64,000 bases of DNA from Bifidobacterium sp. (GCF_022647885.1 NZ_JALCLM010000001.1:434001-498000); one strand, 5' to 3'; positions 35,367 to 44,591 are shown, counted from the stretch's first letter. Program-made: numbers and translations. The notes: generated by a model from the letters alone, not told the origin.

Positions 35367-35984
35367 ATGACAAAGAAACATCTCATGGCTGTCGCGGCGT
35401 TGGTACTATCCGGCGCACTAGCCCTGTCCGGCTGCGGGAGTTCTAGCAGCTCTGCAGACAACACCAACTCCTCTGATTCTTCTACAGCTTCGTCGTCAAG
35501 CGACTCAGGCGCTGGCTTCGAAGAAGTGCCAATCGGTGATGACCAACAGAAAAGTCCTCTGAATATTGGCACGGTATTTTTCCAGCCTGTTGATATGGAA
35601 CCAGCGGGCATGGGATTAGCTGCAGCTGATGCCAACATGCATCTAGAAGCTGACATCCATGCTTTGGCTGATAACAACCTTGGATATGCTAAAGGTGAGT
35701 TTGTTCCTGATTTGACTGTGAACTACACCATCACAGATGAAAATGATGCCAGCAATACACAATCAGGGACTTTCATGCAAATGAATGCTTCTGACGGTCC
35801 TCACTACGGTGCAAATATCAAATTGGAAAAAGCTGGAACATACAAGCTTACTTACAAGATTGATTCCCCAGAGAAGAAGGGCTGGATGATTCATACTGAT
35901 CCAGAAACTGGTGTCAAAGGCAAGTTCTGGACCGATCCCATCACCGTCTCATGGGACTGGGATTACACCCCTCATGAATGGTAG
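35367..35984 (+). CDS. p19: Iron-associated lipoprotein of the P19/Tp34 family
   Basis: The protein has 205 residues. A lipoprotein signal ends at LSGC (Cys23), then comes a Ser-rich linker and a beta-sandwich. GTVFFQPVDMEPAGMGLAAA, the His/Met-rich MHLEADIHAL and DGPHYGANIKLEKAGTYKL are the P19 metal-site segments. P19 proteins bind Cu and Fe and work with FTR1 permeases in iron uptake. The start at 35367 is set by AAAGGAAAGAG; a frame open to 35289 crosses the C-tract and is not used. It is followed by a hairpin. Confidence 0.9.
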   Translation: MTKKHLMAVAALVLSGALALSGCGSSSSSADNTNSSDSSTASSSSDSGAGFEEVPIGDDQQKSPLNIGTVFFQPVDMEPAGMGLAAADANMHLEADIHALADNNLGYAKGEFVPDLTVNYTITDENDASNTQSGTFMQMNASDGPHYGANIKLEKAGTYKLTYKIDSPEKKGWMIHTDPETGVKGKFWTDPITVSWDWDYTPHEW

Positions 35985-35993
35985 AGCCGTGAG

Positions 35994-36016
35994 CAAACAG
36001 CACTGTGTGCTGTTTG
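35994..36016 (+). terminator. Hairpin after p19
   Basis: CAAACAGCAC and GTGCTGTTTG pair perfectly around a TGT loop directly after the p19 stop. It probably lowers read-through into the downstream genes. Confidence 0.55.
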
Positions 36017-36020
36017 TAGG

Positions 36021-36294
36021 CTCGTGAGCGCGACTTATCGAGCGCGAAGTACATGTTGGGTCGGCCCTTCGGGGCCGTCCGTTATTGCAGGACGAAGCGT
36101 GAACACGTTGTTTCGAGTGCGCAGTGCGCTTTTCGTAGCTGAGCTGTTAAGTGGTGGTAAGCCCAGCGGGCTTGCCATAGGATCGGTGAGCAGCCTACGG
36201 CTGTGAAGTTGCCCGCTGGTTTGGCAGTTATCGTCCGCTTGTATGTTTTTTACCCTTCCCCATTTGTGCGTAAGCGCATAACATTGGGAAGGGT
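36021..36294. ncRNA. Hairpin-dense region, candidate structured RNA
   Basis: The region between p19 and the DUF2318 gene holds no convincing protein gene. It contains a series of compact hairpins: CGGCCC-TTCG-GGGCCG (36062-36077), GCGC-AGT-GCGC (36119-36129), AAGCCC-AGC-GGGCTT (36159-36173), CAGCC-TAC-GGCTG (36191-36203) and finally ACCCTTCCC / GGGAAGGGT with an inner TGCG-TAAG-CGCA (36252-36294). The density and UUCG-type loop suggest a folded transcript, possibly an operon leader or processing region. No known RNA family was recognised. Confidence 0.35.
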
Positions 36295-36347
36295 TCATTT
36301 GTGGGTCACAGGGATGCTATGCCCACCAGAATAGGGAGCTGGTCTGG

Positions 36348-37628
36348 ATGCTTGAACAGTTCGTGACCGTAATGCCTGGAACGCTTGGTGCGGCATTGAT
36401 CGTGATGAGTGTCAGTGTGATGCTTGGCGCGGGTGAAGGCAAGAGCAAACCTCGCAGTTCCAGATGGAGATTGTACGGCCTAGGTATTGGTTGTTTAGCT
36501 GCAGTCATTTTTGCCGCATTACGAGCGACTGCTGTTATTAATCAGCGCACTGTGGTCAACTATCCCACATTGATATGTTGTGTGCTCGCAGATATGGCTC
36601 TGGCAGTTGTGCTGTTTGGTGCTAGGAAAACAGTATCTGAACGTGCTGAGCATCCACGCCGTTTGGATCTTTCCAATGCGATTGCTGCGGTTGCTATCGC
36701 TTTGATAGTGTTCCGTGCGCTGCCGGACGTAATACTTGAGCTGACAATTTTTGTTGAGCCAGGTGACCCAGTGTTCACTTCAGCAATGTTGCTGCGTGCT
36801 TTGGGCTTCATTATGGGTTTGGCGGCTTCGATTATTGTGGCTTGCATAGTTCGAAGTTTGCGTGCTTGTGTACATGTGCGATTTTTTGACGCTGCTGCGC
36901 TGCTGCTACTGGCTTTGATATTCATACAGCATGTCACGGCATTGCTTACAGTGATGCAGACTACGGGAGATGTGTTTCTGCGGGGCACGTCTTTCCGTTT
37001 ATTGGCGTGGCTCATTAATCACGCAACTCCTTTGATTATTGCTCAAATTGTGGTGTTTCTACTTCCTGCAATTGCATCCATCGTCGCAGGATTCAGGATG
37101 CCTGTAGCTGGTGAAAACACAGCAATAGTCAGGCAGCACACTGCTTTGAGAAGACGTGCGAAGGCTGCCGGCGTTTGGACAATTCTCGCTGTGATTGGCG
37201 TAACGGTGGCTTTGACTTACGGCGTTGCACAGACCAATCAGGTTCCTGTGCTTTCGCCTCCTGAGTCGTATGCTCTCTCTTCAAATAAAAGCGTGGCAAC
37301 CATCAAATTCTCTCAGCTCGCTGATGGACATTTGCACCGCTTTGAATACAAGGCTAAAGACGGAACCGTGATGCGTTTCATCATCATCAAAAAGAATGGT
37401 GGTGCTTATGGGGTTGGCCTTGATGCTTGCGACAACTGTGGTGATGCAGGGTATTACGAGAAAGACGGGAAAATCATCTGCAAGAGATGCGATGTGGCTA
37501 TTAATCTTGCCACCATCGGATTCGCGGGTGGGTGTAATCCGATTCCTTTCCCATACCAAGCTGGCAACGGCAGCATTACTATCCAGACTTCAGATCTTGA
37601 TGCATTATCAAGTCACTTTAAGAGCTGA
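36348..37628 (+). CDS. DUF2318 Fe-S membrane protein of the iron locus
   Basis: The protein has 426 residues. About eight transmembrane helices span residues 1-300, then comes a DUF2318 domain outside. The metal-binding set is ACDNCGDAGYYEKDG, CKRCDVAI and GGCNPIPFPY, matching the family pattern of two CxxC pairs plus GGCNP. In Campylobacter and E. coli, homologous genes sit between P19 and the ABC components of the same iron system. GGGAG nine bases upstream supports the start. It is likely an electron-transfer or metal-handling component. Confidence 0.88.
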   Translation: MLEQFVTVMPGTLGAALIVMSVSVMLGAGEGKSKPRSSRWRLYGLGIGCLAAVIFAALRATAVINQRTVVNYPTLICCVLADMALAVVLFGARKTVSERAEHPRRLDLSNAIAAVAIALIVFRALPDVILELTIFVEPGDPVFTSAMLLRALGFIMGLAASIIVACIVRSLRACVHVRFFDAAALLLLALIFIQHVTALLTVMQTTGDVFLRGTSFRLLAWLINHATPLIIAQIVVFLLPAIASIVAGFRMPVAGENTAIVRQHTALRRRAKAAGVWTILAVIGVTVALTYGVAQTNQVPVLSPPESYALSSNKSVATIKFSQLADGHLHRFEYKAKDGTVMRFIIIKKNGGAYGVGLDACDNCGDAGYYEKDGKIICKRCDVAINLATIGFAGGCNPIPFPYQAGNGSITIQTSDLDALSSHFKS

Positions 37629-37642
37629 TGGGAGGCAATGAC

Positions 37643-38986
37643 ATGTTTCTCAATCGTATGGTGTTACGTTCACTAAGCAGACAGTTGAGTAGACGCGTCC
37701 TTATCGCGGTGAGTGTAGGACTTTCGGCATGCGTGAGCGTTGCGATGTTGGGAGTGGTTTTCGATGTCGGTGACAAACTGAATGCTGAACTCTCAACCTA
37801 TGGTTCTAATATCATGGTTCAGCCGAAATCAGATGCAGTCGTTTCTGACTTATATGCAGCAGGCGATTCAGATTCTTCGGGAAGCGCTATGAATTCCGAC
37901 CCTACTGCCTTCATTAAGGAGTCGGATATTGCGAAAATCAAGACGATTTTTTGGGCATACAACATCACGGATTTTGCTCCTCAGCTCAACACTCATGCAA
38001 CGATTGGTGTTAATTGCAAGTCTTCAGAGGGGTCTTCGCAAGCGTCGTGTACGTCACGCTCGGTTCCGCTAGTTGGCACATGGTTTAACAAGCGTGTTAC
38101 CGCATCCACCGGTGAATCGTCAACGGTTGGAGTGCGTGGCATGCGTTCGTGGTGGAAGCTTCAAGGATCGTGGGTAAAGGATGACACCAACCAGGCGATG
38201 ATCGGTTCCAATCTCGCTAAGGAGCTCGCCGCAACAGTTGGAGACACCTTAACTGTCGCCAAAGGCAAGAAATCTCAACAACTACAAATCGTTGGGATAT
38301 ATGACTCTGGCGATGATGACAATGATGCCGTGTACCTTTCCTCATCTGTGGCTCAAGATCTTGCCGAATTGCCTGACCAGGTCGATCGGGTCGAGGTCAA
38401 GGCTTTAACCACCCCTGAGAATGATCTGGCTCGCAAGGCTGCTCGCAACCCAGGAGCGCTCTCTCAGGAGGATTGGGAAACGTGGTACTGCACGGCTTAC
38501 CCGTCCTCAATTGCTTATCAGATTGAAGAGGTAATTCCTGGCTCTGTTGCTAAGCAGGTTCGCCAAATTGCAGCATTGCAAGGTGATGTGATGAAGAAAA
38601 CACAGGCTGTGATGATCCTGATGACTGCTCTGAGTTTGCTTGCTGCAGCTATCGCGGTAGCGAACCTTATGGCAGCGGCTATATCAGAGCGTTCATCTGA
38701 ATTTGCTCTGTTGAAAGCTATTGGCGCTACTGACGGATCAGTGAGCAGATTAGTGCTGTTGGAAACAGCCTCCGTGAGCATAGTTGGCGCTGTGGTGGGA
38801 GCAGGATTGGGTTCATTAATGGCTCAGGTCGTCGGGCATGTGGTGTTTGGATCGGGCATCACTATGCGACCGATGGTGTTCGTTCTAGTGTTTGTGCTGC
38901 TTGCGGTGACTATTCTGGCAGCTTCATTATCGGGTATTCGTTCAATTCTCAGGCTGAGACCTGCGGAGGTGCTGCATGGCAGGTAA
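37643..38986 (+). CDS. FtsX/MacB-type ABC permease of the iron locus (1)
   Basis: The protein has 447 residues. It has one N-terminal helix, an extracytoplasmic domain of about 270 residues containing a Cys pair near residue 130, and three C-terminal FtsX helices ending LRPAEVLHGR. GGGAGG upstream places the start at 37643 rather than 37628. It overlaps the next permease by 11 bases. In homologous Fet loci, two such permeases plus an ATPase are present. Confidence 0.9.
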   Translation: MFLNRMVLRSLSRQLSRRVLIAVSVGLSACVSVAMLGVVFDVGDKLNAELSTYGSNIMVQPKSDAVVSDLYAAGDSDSSGSAMNSDPTAFIKESDIAKIKTIFWAYNITDFAPQLNTHATIGVNCKSSEGSSQASCTSRSVPLVGTWFNKRVTASTGESSTVGVRGMRSWWKLQGSWVKDDTNQAMIGSNLAKELAATVGDTLTVAKGKKSQQLQIVGIYDSGDDDNDAVYLSSSVAQDLAELPDQVDRVEVKALTTPENDLARKAARNPGALSQEDWETWYCTAYPSSIAYQIEEVIPGSVAKQVRQIAALQGDVMKKTQAVMILMTALSLLAAAIAVANLMAAAISERSSEFALLKAIGATDGSVSRLVLLETASVSIVGAVVGAGLGSLMAQVVGHVVFGSGITMRPMVFVLVFVLLAVTILAASLSGIRSILRLRPAEVLHGR

Positions 38987-40265
38987 ATCGATGCGGAATA
39001 AGCGTTTCGGGATGGGGACTATGACCAACGGACGGATGTTCGTGGTTATGATTCTTGGCGCAGTATTTAGACGGCGGTCTAGGGCTCTGATGGCAGTTAT
39101 CGCATCCACTGTAGGTGCTGCCACATTATTTTGTTTGGCTGCGGTGTGCATTGCCGTTCCGCAGCAAATGAGCGAAGATATGCGCTCATATGGAGCAAAT
39201 TTGGTGGTAACTGCGGTGGAAAAGAATGCTTCAGCCAAATCTGGCATTGCTGACGATATGGTTGCACACACCACGGAAATGATAGAGGCCAAAGCTCCGA
39301 CCAAACTGGCGACGTACCGTTACGACACCGTAAGGATTAATGCTTCATCGTATATGATGGCCGGCATTGATCCAGCTGCTGTAAAAGCAATTAATCATCA
39401 TTGGAGTGTTCAGGGTGCTTGGCCGTCGCAGGGTAGTGTGCTGGTTGGTACTGATATTGCGACAGCTCTCGGTCTAAAAGTTGGTGGTGATATCACCATT
39501 GCGTATCGTTCTGCCGACAATGCGGGCGGTACTGCTGCTTCGGGTTCTACGCAAACTACTCCATCCGCTACTAGTTCAGCGACCGCTTCGGATGGCCGCG
39601 TTTCCACTGACATCATGGAAGAAGGTGGTGTGAGCTTTAGAGTTGCGGGAATTGTTGACACCGGTGGTTCTGAGGATCAGATGGTGTATGCGACGAGGTC
39701 GGATCTTGATAAACTCGCTGCTTCAACACGTGGGGCTGATGTGCTTGAGTATTCAGTTGATGCTTCAGGAAGTGCCTTAGATGCTATTGCACAGAGCATC
39801 AATGCTATGAGCAGTATGGGGGTCAAAGCACAAACCGTTACGAAGATCACTGCATCCAATGCAACAATCATTACCATGTTGCAAACTCTGTTTTGGCTAG
39901 TTTCTGCGGTGGTTTTGGTATTGACATTCGTCGGTGTGGGCACAACAATGACATCTATTGTCTCGCAACGTCGTAATGAAATCGGTTTACGAAAAGCATT
40001 AGGCGCTCCCTCGTCTCGTGTAGGCACAGAGTTTTATGCAGAATCGGCACTGTACGGTCTGCTCGGTGGTTTGTTGGGTATCGTTCTGGGATATTGGTTG
40101 GCGTGGATACTGTGCGCTACAGTTTTTGAGCACGATTTGCAGATGAACTGGCTGCTGGCGCTCGCTGCGGTTCTTTCTAGCATGCTCATAGCGGTGATTG
40201 CGACCATACGTCCGGTTCGCAGAGCGTCCCGAATTGATCCCGCTGTCGTTCTGAGAGAAGAATAA
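38976..40265 (+). CDS. FtsX/MacB-type ABC permease of the iron locus (2)
   Basis: The protein has 429 residues with the same architecture as its neighbour: an N-terminal helix near residues 25-55, an extracytoplasmic domain with a low-complexity Ser/Thr/Ala insert (about 185-210), and a three-helix FtsX domain with the cytoplasmic QRRNEIGLRKALGAPSS loop. GGAGGT lies five bases upstream. The two permeases probably form a heterodimer. Confidence 0.9.
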   Translation: MAGKSMRNKRFGMGTMTNGRMFVVMILGAVFRRRSRALMAVIASTVGAATLFCLAAVCIAVPQQMSEDMRSYGANLVVTAVEKNASAKSGIADDMVAHTTEMIEAKAPTKLATYRYDTVRINASSYMMAGIDPAAVKAINHHWSVQGAWPSQGSVLVGTDIATALGLKVGGDITIAYRSADNAGGTAASGSTQTTPSATSSATASDGRVSTDIMEEGGVSFRVAGIVDTGGSEDQMVYATRSDLDKLAASTRGADVLEYSVDASGSALDAIAQSINAMSSMGVKAQTVTKITASNATIITMLQTLFWLVSAVVLVLTFVGVGTTMTSIVSQRRNEIGLRKALGAPSSRVGTEFYAESALYGLLGGLLGIVLGYWLAWILCATVFEHDLQMNWLLALAAVLSSMLIAVIATIRPVRRASRIDPAVVLREE

Positions 40266-40279
40266 GACGAGAAAAGCTG

Positions 40280-40389
40280 TTTGTGTAGGGATTTATCGGT
40301 GGTCCGCCACAGAGGTTAGCTAAGAATGGCGGAATTCCAACGGTCTAGAAAAACGATAGTGTGGGTCGGCGTGAAAATCCCTACACAAA
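40280..40389. repeat. Dispersed inverted-end element, copy B (inside the iron operon)
   Basis: The ends are a 15-bp perfect inverted repeat, TTTGTGTAGGGATTT (40280-40294) and its complement (40375-40389), with central AATGGCGGAATT. It sits between the second permease and the ATPase gene, where it separates genes that should be co-transcribed. Its arm TCCGCCA can also pair with the centre TGGCGGA. See copy A for the family description. Confidence 0.8.
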
Positions 40390-40416
40390 AGATGTGGAGT
40401 TAAGAAAGAGGCGAAT

Positions 40417-41241
40417 ATGTTGCTCGAATTGGATCATGTGTCGAAGATTTATGGCGATCTACACGCAGTTGACGATCTGAGTCTGTCTGTGGGCGAGGGT
40501 GAGTGGCTTGCTATCGTCGGTTCCTCTGGCTCGGGGAAAACAACCTTGATGAACATCATTGGATGTATGGACACTCCCAGCGAAGGCTCCGTAACGCTTG
40601 AAGGAAGGCAGCTCAACGATTTGAATGCTACCCAACTTGCTGATGTGCGAAAAAATGTGATTGGTCTAGTATTTCAAAAGTTTTATCTGGTGCCGCATCT
40701 CACCGCCGTTGAGAATGTGATGGTTGCGCAGTATTACCATTCCGTTGTCGATGAGGAACAAGCAATGGAAAGCCTTCGCAAGGTAGGACTTGAAGAGCGT
40801 GCGCATCACTTGCCTGGGCAATTGTCTGGTGGTGAACAACAGCGGGTTTGTATAGCTCGAGCTTTGATTAATTGTCCAAAACTGATCCTGGCAGACGAAC
40901 CTACCGGTAACCTCGACGGTACCAATGAGAAAATTGTGTTGGATCTCTTCAAACAGCTTCACCAACAAGGAACTACTATCATCGTGGTGACCCATGATGC
41001 TTTGGTGGCCTCTTGTGCACAACGCGAAATTATGTTGAACCATGGAGTGCTCGTTGGCGAACAGTGGAATGACAACAGCGCGCAACAGAGCTATATGGAA
41101 GCTGGCGGAAAACCTACTCTGGTGAGATCTGATCAGGCAATAAGCGGTGGATCGAACCAAGCGAGTGGAGCTGCATCTGATCTGCCTGTAGGATTCATTG
41201 ACCCTACTAAATCTTCAAAAACTGACGGTACAAGCATCTGA
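40417..41241 (+). CDS. ABC ATPase of the iron locus
   Basis: The protein has 274 residues. Walker A is GSSGSGKTT, the signature is LSGGEQQR, Walker B is LILADEP and the switch His is in VVTHD. It has a polar C-terminal extension of about 50 residues rich in Ser and Gly. It powers the two FtsX-type permeases upstream. AAGAGG precedes the ATG. Confidence 0.93.
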   Translation: MLLELDHVSKIYGDLHAVDDLSLSVGEGEWLAIVGSSGSGKTTLMNIIGCMDTPSEGSVTLEGRQLNDLNATQLADVRKNVIGLVFQKFYLVPHLTAVENVMVAQYYHSVVDEEQAMESLRKVGLEERAHHLPGQLSGGEQQRVCIARALINCPKLILADEPTGNLDGTNEKIVLDLFKQLHQQGTTIIVVTHDALVASCAQREIMLNHGVLVGEQWNDNSAQQSYMEAGGKPTLVRSDQAISGGSNQASGAASDLPVGFIDPTKSSKTDGTSI

Positions 41242-41308
41242 AATCCCATTATTGGAGACATACATACTAGGGATGACGCATGCGGCTGGATCAAGAAAGG
41301 ATGTCAGC

Positions 41309-41827
41309 GTGAGGGCACAGAGGAAAACTATTACAGCGACATCGCTTGCCGCACTGGGGCTAGTAGCTGCAAGTACTTTGCTTGCAGGCTGCGGTGAATC
41401 TTCTGCAATTCCTATGGATGATGCTTACGCCGGTTCGGGAGATGAATCCAGTAGTTCACCTGCTAATACCGATTCAAGTTCATCTTCAGATTCATCTGCG
41501 AGTAGCTCAGCTGGTTCCAAGAAGGATACTGGCACATACAAAGATGGTAGTTATGCCATCAAAGGTGAGTATGGTCCTGTTGGTGAGGACACCATTGATG
41601 TGACCATTACTGTTGCTGCCGGTCATATAAGCGATGTACAAGTTGTTGGGCACCCTTTCACCACGATTTCTAAAAACCATCAGAATGCATTTATTAAAGC
41701 AATTCCAGGTGTGGTTGAGGGCAAAGCTCTGAAAGATTTGAAAGTCGATAAGGTAGCAGGAGCGAGTTGGACAAGCGAAGCCTTTAACAAAGCACTTGAG
41801 GTGGCCCGCCAAGAAGCTTCCGAGTAA
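41309..41827 (+). CDS. FMN-binding lipoprotein, probable ApbE substrate
   Basis: The protein has 172 residues. The signal peptide ends at the lipobox LLAGC (Cys28); a Ser/Asp linker (about residues 38-75) follows, then a single FMN-binding domain (about 80-170). The flavinylation motif is in VAGASWTS, with Thr155 the predicted covalent FMN site. GTG at 41309 is used because AAAGG precedes it; a frame open to 41198 overlaps the ATPase gene. Position and motif argue that the ApbE encoded at the other end of the locus attaches FMN, making a surface electron carrier for iron reduction. Confidence 0.88.
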   Translation: MRAQRKTITATSLAALGLVAASTLLAGCGESSAIPMDDAYAGSGDESSSSPANTDSSSSSDSSASSSAGSKKDTGTYKDGSYAIKGEYGPVGEDTIDVTITVAAGHISDVQVVGHPFTTISKNHQNAFIKAIPGVVEGKALKDLKVDKVAGASWTSEAFNKALEVARQEASE

Positions 41828-41846
41828 GAATTATTCTGTAGTAAGA

Positions 41847-41917
41847 GATAACTGCAATAAAAGGGCAGCTTTCAGGCGAAAAATACCTGAATTAGCTGCC
41901 CTTTTATTGCAGTTATC
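41847..41917. terminator. Bidirectional terminator between the iron operon and CFA synthase
   Basis: Perfect 24-bp arms (41847-41870 and 41894-41917), with AAAAGGGCAGCT and AGCTGCCCTTTT at the core, enclose a second TTCAGG/CCTGAA stem. It serves the convergent genes on both sides. Confidence 0.9.
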
Positions 41918-41929
41918 AAAGCTGATTCC

Positions 41930-43219
41930 CTATCTGTTCCACCATGGACGGAGAGGATAGGTGGTGGTTCCTGTTTCGGGGTCTGGTTTGATGCAGAGGA
42001 ACTGGTGAATCTGGATGGTGTTCAACTCGAAGTTGAATCGCGATCCTGCCATATAGACACCCCACAGTCGGGCTTTGGGCTCGCCTACTAGTTTAACTGC
42101 GTCATCCCAGCGGTCTTGCAGATTCTCATTCCAATGTTTGAGCGTAATTGCGTAGTGCTGCCTGAGATTCTCTTGATTAATAACTTCGAATCCCACATTG
42201 TTAATGGTGACTTCAATTTCTCCTGGGCTGGCTAGCTCGCCGTCAGGGAAAATGTATCGGTCGATAAAGCCACCAGCGCGCTTGCCTTGGAAGCTGTTGC
42301 ACCTAGTAATTTGATGATTGAGCAGCATGCCACCTGGGCGCAGCTTATCGAGCATCTCCTTGAAATAAGCGTGATAATGCTTGTGTCCAACGTGCTCCAT
42401 CATGCCGATAGAGCAGATGCCATCGAAACCAGATTCTGGGACATCTCGATAATCCATCAAGCGAACCTCAGCGAGGTCTTCAAGACCTTCGCGTGCTATC
42501 CATTCAGTGCCCCAATCAACCTGTTCTTGTGAAAGGGTGACGCCTATTACGCGAATACCACGCTTTGCTGCTGCGATTTCCATCGATCCCCAACCGCAAC
42601 CGATGTCAAGGAGCGAATCGCCCTCTTTGAGGTTCAGTTTGTCAAGTACCATATTGAGTTTGTGGTCTTGTGCTTTTTCAAGAGTCGCATCTGCTGTTGG
42701 GAAGCAGGCGCAGGTGTAAGTCATTGACGGTCCAAGAAACATCGCATAGAAGTCGTTACTTTGATCGTAGTGATAGCTGACGGTCGCCGCATCACCCTTT
42801 TTGGTGTGTGGCATGATTCCTTCAGCCATGCGCTGAGCCAAAGATGGAAGCTCTATTTCCGGTGGCTTGGGTTTTCTTATGCCATGCGACAGAATGGTTG
42901 CACTGAGTTTCGCCAACTCGGTTTTCTTCGGTTTTCTGGTGTACTCCTTCAGCTCCATCAACTGCTTAAACACACTGTATGGGTTGCCGGGTTCAAGTTC
43001 TGGCGATGCGATATCACCTTGAAGATATGCGCGTGCAAGGCCTAAATCGTTCGGACATTCTGCAATGTAATAGACGGCGCGTGAATTGCGAATTTCCAAA
43101 TTGAGTGGAGCGTCTTTGCTGCCGAAACTCGATCCGTCAAAGGCACTGACATGAATTGGAGCATCCTGGTTGAAAAAGACCCCCACCATGTCTGCCACGG
43201 TCATTGTTGATATAGCCAT
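41930..43219 (-). CDS. cfa: Cyclopropane-fatty-acid synthase family methyltransferase
   Basis: The protein has 429 residues. A SAM-binding fold with LLDIGCGWGSMEIAA is followed by GVTLSQEQVDW and the C-terminal RFNFELNTIQIHQFLC segment of CFA synthases. It transfers a methylene group to double bonds of membrane lipid acyl chains, altering membrane fluidity and acid tolerance. The length fits the family. An internal ATG five codons in is an alternative start. Confidence 0.92.
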   Translation of the reverse strand: MAISTMTVADMVGVFFNQDAPIHVSAFDGSSFGSKDAPLNLEIRNSRAVYYIAECPNDLGLARAYLQGDIASPELEPGNPYSVFKQLMELKEYTRKPKKTELAKLSATILSHGIRKPKPPEIELPSLAQRMAEGIMPHTKKGDAATVSYHYDQSNDFYAMFLGPSMTYTCACFPTADATLEKAQDHKLNMVLDKLNLKEGDSLLDIGCGWGSMEIAAAKRGIRVIGVTLSQEQVDWGTEWIAREGLEDLAEVRLMDYRDVPESGFDGICSIGMMEHVGHKHYHAYFKEMLDKLRPGGMLLNHQITRCNSFQGKRAGGFIDRYIFPDGELASPGEIEVTINNVGFEVINQENLRQHYAITLKHWNENLQDRWDDAVKLVGEPKARLWGVYMAGSRFNFELNTIQIHQFLCIKPDPETGTTTYPLRPWWNR

Positions 43220-43495
43220 GTAAATCTATTGCCCCCTTCTGAAACCAAGTGGCTCGAAGCCTATACGGTCTCATTTTTATCAGTCACCACCCTACTCCGA
43301 TTGAGGATTTCAAGCATCGTCCTCAGTAAAAACTCTTTACATCTGTAAGTAATTTAGGTGTGTTGAATTCTTGATCTACAAAGGAATACCAGTTGCGCTT
43401 CAGCTGATCGTTACTGCAAGGATGGGCGTTCTCCTTGATAGCAGACATCGTCAGTTGAGTGGATTCCCGTGCAGCGAGCGACCTAAGCTGGAGAT

Positions 43496-43885
43496 ATGCA
43501 AGAAGTGGAAGATGATCGAGAATTTTGGATAGAGCAGACGCTAGATCGTCTATCGCATTCCCCTTTTAGAGCAAAGTTTTCGCTGAGTGCTCACGATAGG
43601 CAGTATGCAAGGGATAAAGGTCGTGCAGTTATAGCTCTACATGCGCAGGAACTGTTACGAAGTCGTGTGGGGGATGCCTATCCTAGCAAAGACGGTAAGC
43701 AGACACCGTTTCGGGGGCATCTGGTATTTACTGCTCAACATGCAACCGCAACTTGTTGTAGAGGGTGCATAGAGAAATGGCATCACATCCATCGAGGGCA
43801 AGAACTCAGCGATGAGCAAATTGCTGCCTTAGCTGCCTTAATCATGGCTTGGATTGAACGAGATTTGATTGCGCATCCTTCCTGA
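43496..43885 (+). CDS. DUF4186 protein
   Basis: The 129-residue soluble protein matches DUF4186: SPFRAKFSLSAHDRQYARDKG, TPFRGHLVFTAQHATATCCRGC and the C-terminal WHHIHRGQELSDEQ. The conserved Cys and His residues suggest metal binding, but the function is unknown. The upstream 276-bp gap (43220-43495) shows no gene. Confidence 0.85.
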   Translation: MQEVEDDREFWIEQTLDRLSHSPFRAKFSLSAHDRQYARDKGRAVIALHAQELLRSRVGDAYPSKDGKQTPFRGHLVFTAQHATATCCRGCIEKWHHIHRGQELSDEQIAALAALIMAWIERDLIAHPS

Positions 43886-43915
43886 TTCTTAAATTCTAAA
43901 AACAAGAATGTGCAA

Positions 43916-43978
43916 AATTCATAACAACACAGACCAAGTGACCTTAGTGGCTTCACTGTGTCTGTGTTGTTATGAATT
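43916..43978. terminator. Bidirectional terminator hairpin
   Basis: Perfect 19-bp arms AATTCATAACAACACAGAC (43916-43934) and complement (43960-43978) lie between two converging genes. Confidence 0.8.
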
Positions 43979-44012
43979 GATACTGCTTTATATATCAGCA
44001 GCGAGATAGTAG

Positions 44013-44591
44013 TTAGCGCTGGACGGCGAAGCCACCAGTCCAAGCAATCTTCTCTCCTGCAGCAAGGGTGAGTTGCAGGAATCCTATAGCTTCCAATTCA
44101 CGAGCTCGCTTGAGTGCACCTGCATCGATGGCCTCAAGGCCAGCAGCCTGTACAAGCGCAGATAGATCTGTTTTAGCGTCAGCGTCATCGCCTGCTATCA
44201 ACACTGTGGTTTGTTTCTCTCCGATTTTGCCGGAAGCTAGTGTCGCGGCGAAATTGGTGTTGAACGCCTTGAGAACGTGAGCCTCAGGGAGTTTTTCAGC
44301 CAGTTGTTGAGCTGCTGAGGAGTCTGAAGGGGTGACGAGTGAATCGAAGGTTGAAAAGTCCAATGGATTGGTGATGTCTACAACAGTCTTACCGGGGAGT
44401 TGTTCACCGTACTGATTGACAATCGCCTCAAGTGCTGGGTATGGGACCGCAAGAATGACGATCTCACCAGAAATGGCTGTGCCTTCAGCTGTGGATGAAT
44501 CTATAGCCTGTACCTCTGCTCCTGCCTTTTCGGCTATTCCACTGAGCGCTGAACCCATATTGCCCTTGCCAAAAATAGTTACCTTGCTCAT
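44013..44591 (-). CDS. NAD(P)-dependent reductase, F420-reductase-like (HxlR-linked)
   Basis: The protein has 192 residues with an N-terminal Rossmann motif GKGNMGSALSGIAEKAG. DITNPLDFS and the FNTNFA loop match NADPH:F420 oxidoreductase-like dinucleotide-binding proteins. Bifidobacteria are not known to use F420, so it probably acts on another substrate or has a regulatory role. AAGGAG lies five bases upstream. It is divergent from an HxlR repressor with dyads between them. Confidence 0.85.
   Translation of the reverse strand: MSKVTIFGKGNMGSALSGIAEKAGAEVQAIDSSTAEGTAISGEIVILAVPYPALEAIVNQYGEQLPGKTVVDITNPLDFSTFDSLVTPSDSSAAQQLAEKLPEAHVLKAFNTNFAATLASGKIGEKQTTVLIAGDDADAKTDLSALVQAAGLEAIDAGALKRARELEAIGFLQLTLAAGEKIAWTGGFAVQR

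Noticed and set aside
36024-36206. 60-codon plus-strand frame after p19
   Set aside because: It runs through several GC-rich hairpins, lacks a ribosome site and has no protein-like pattern; structured RNA is more likely.
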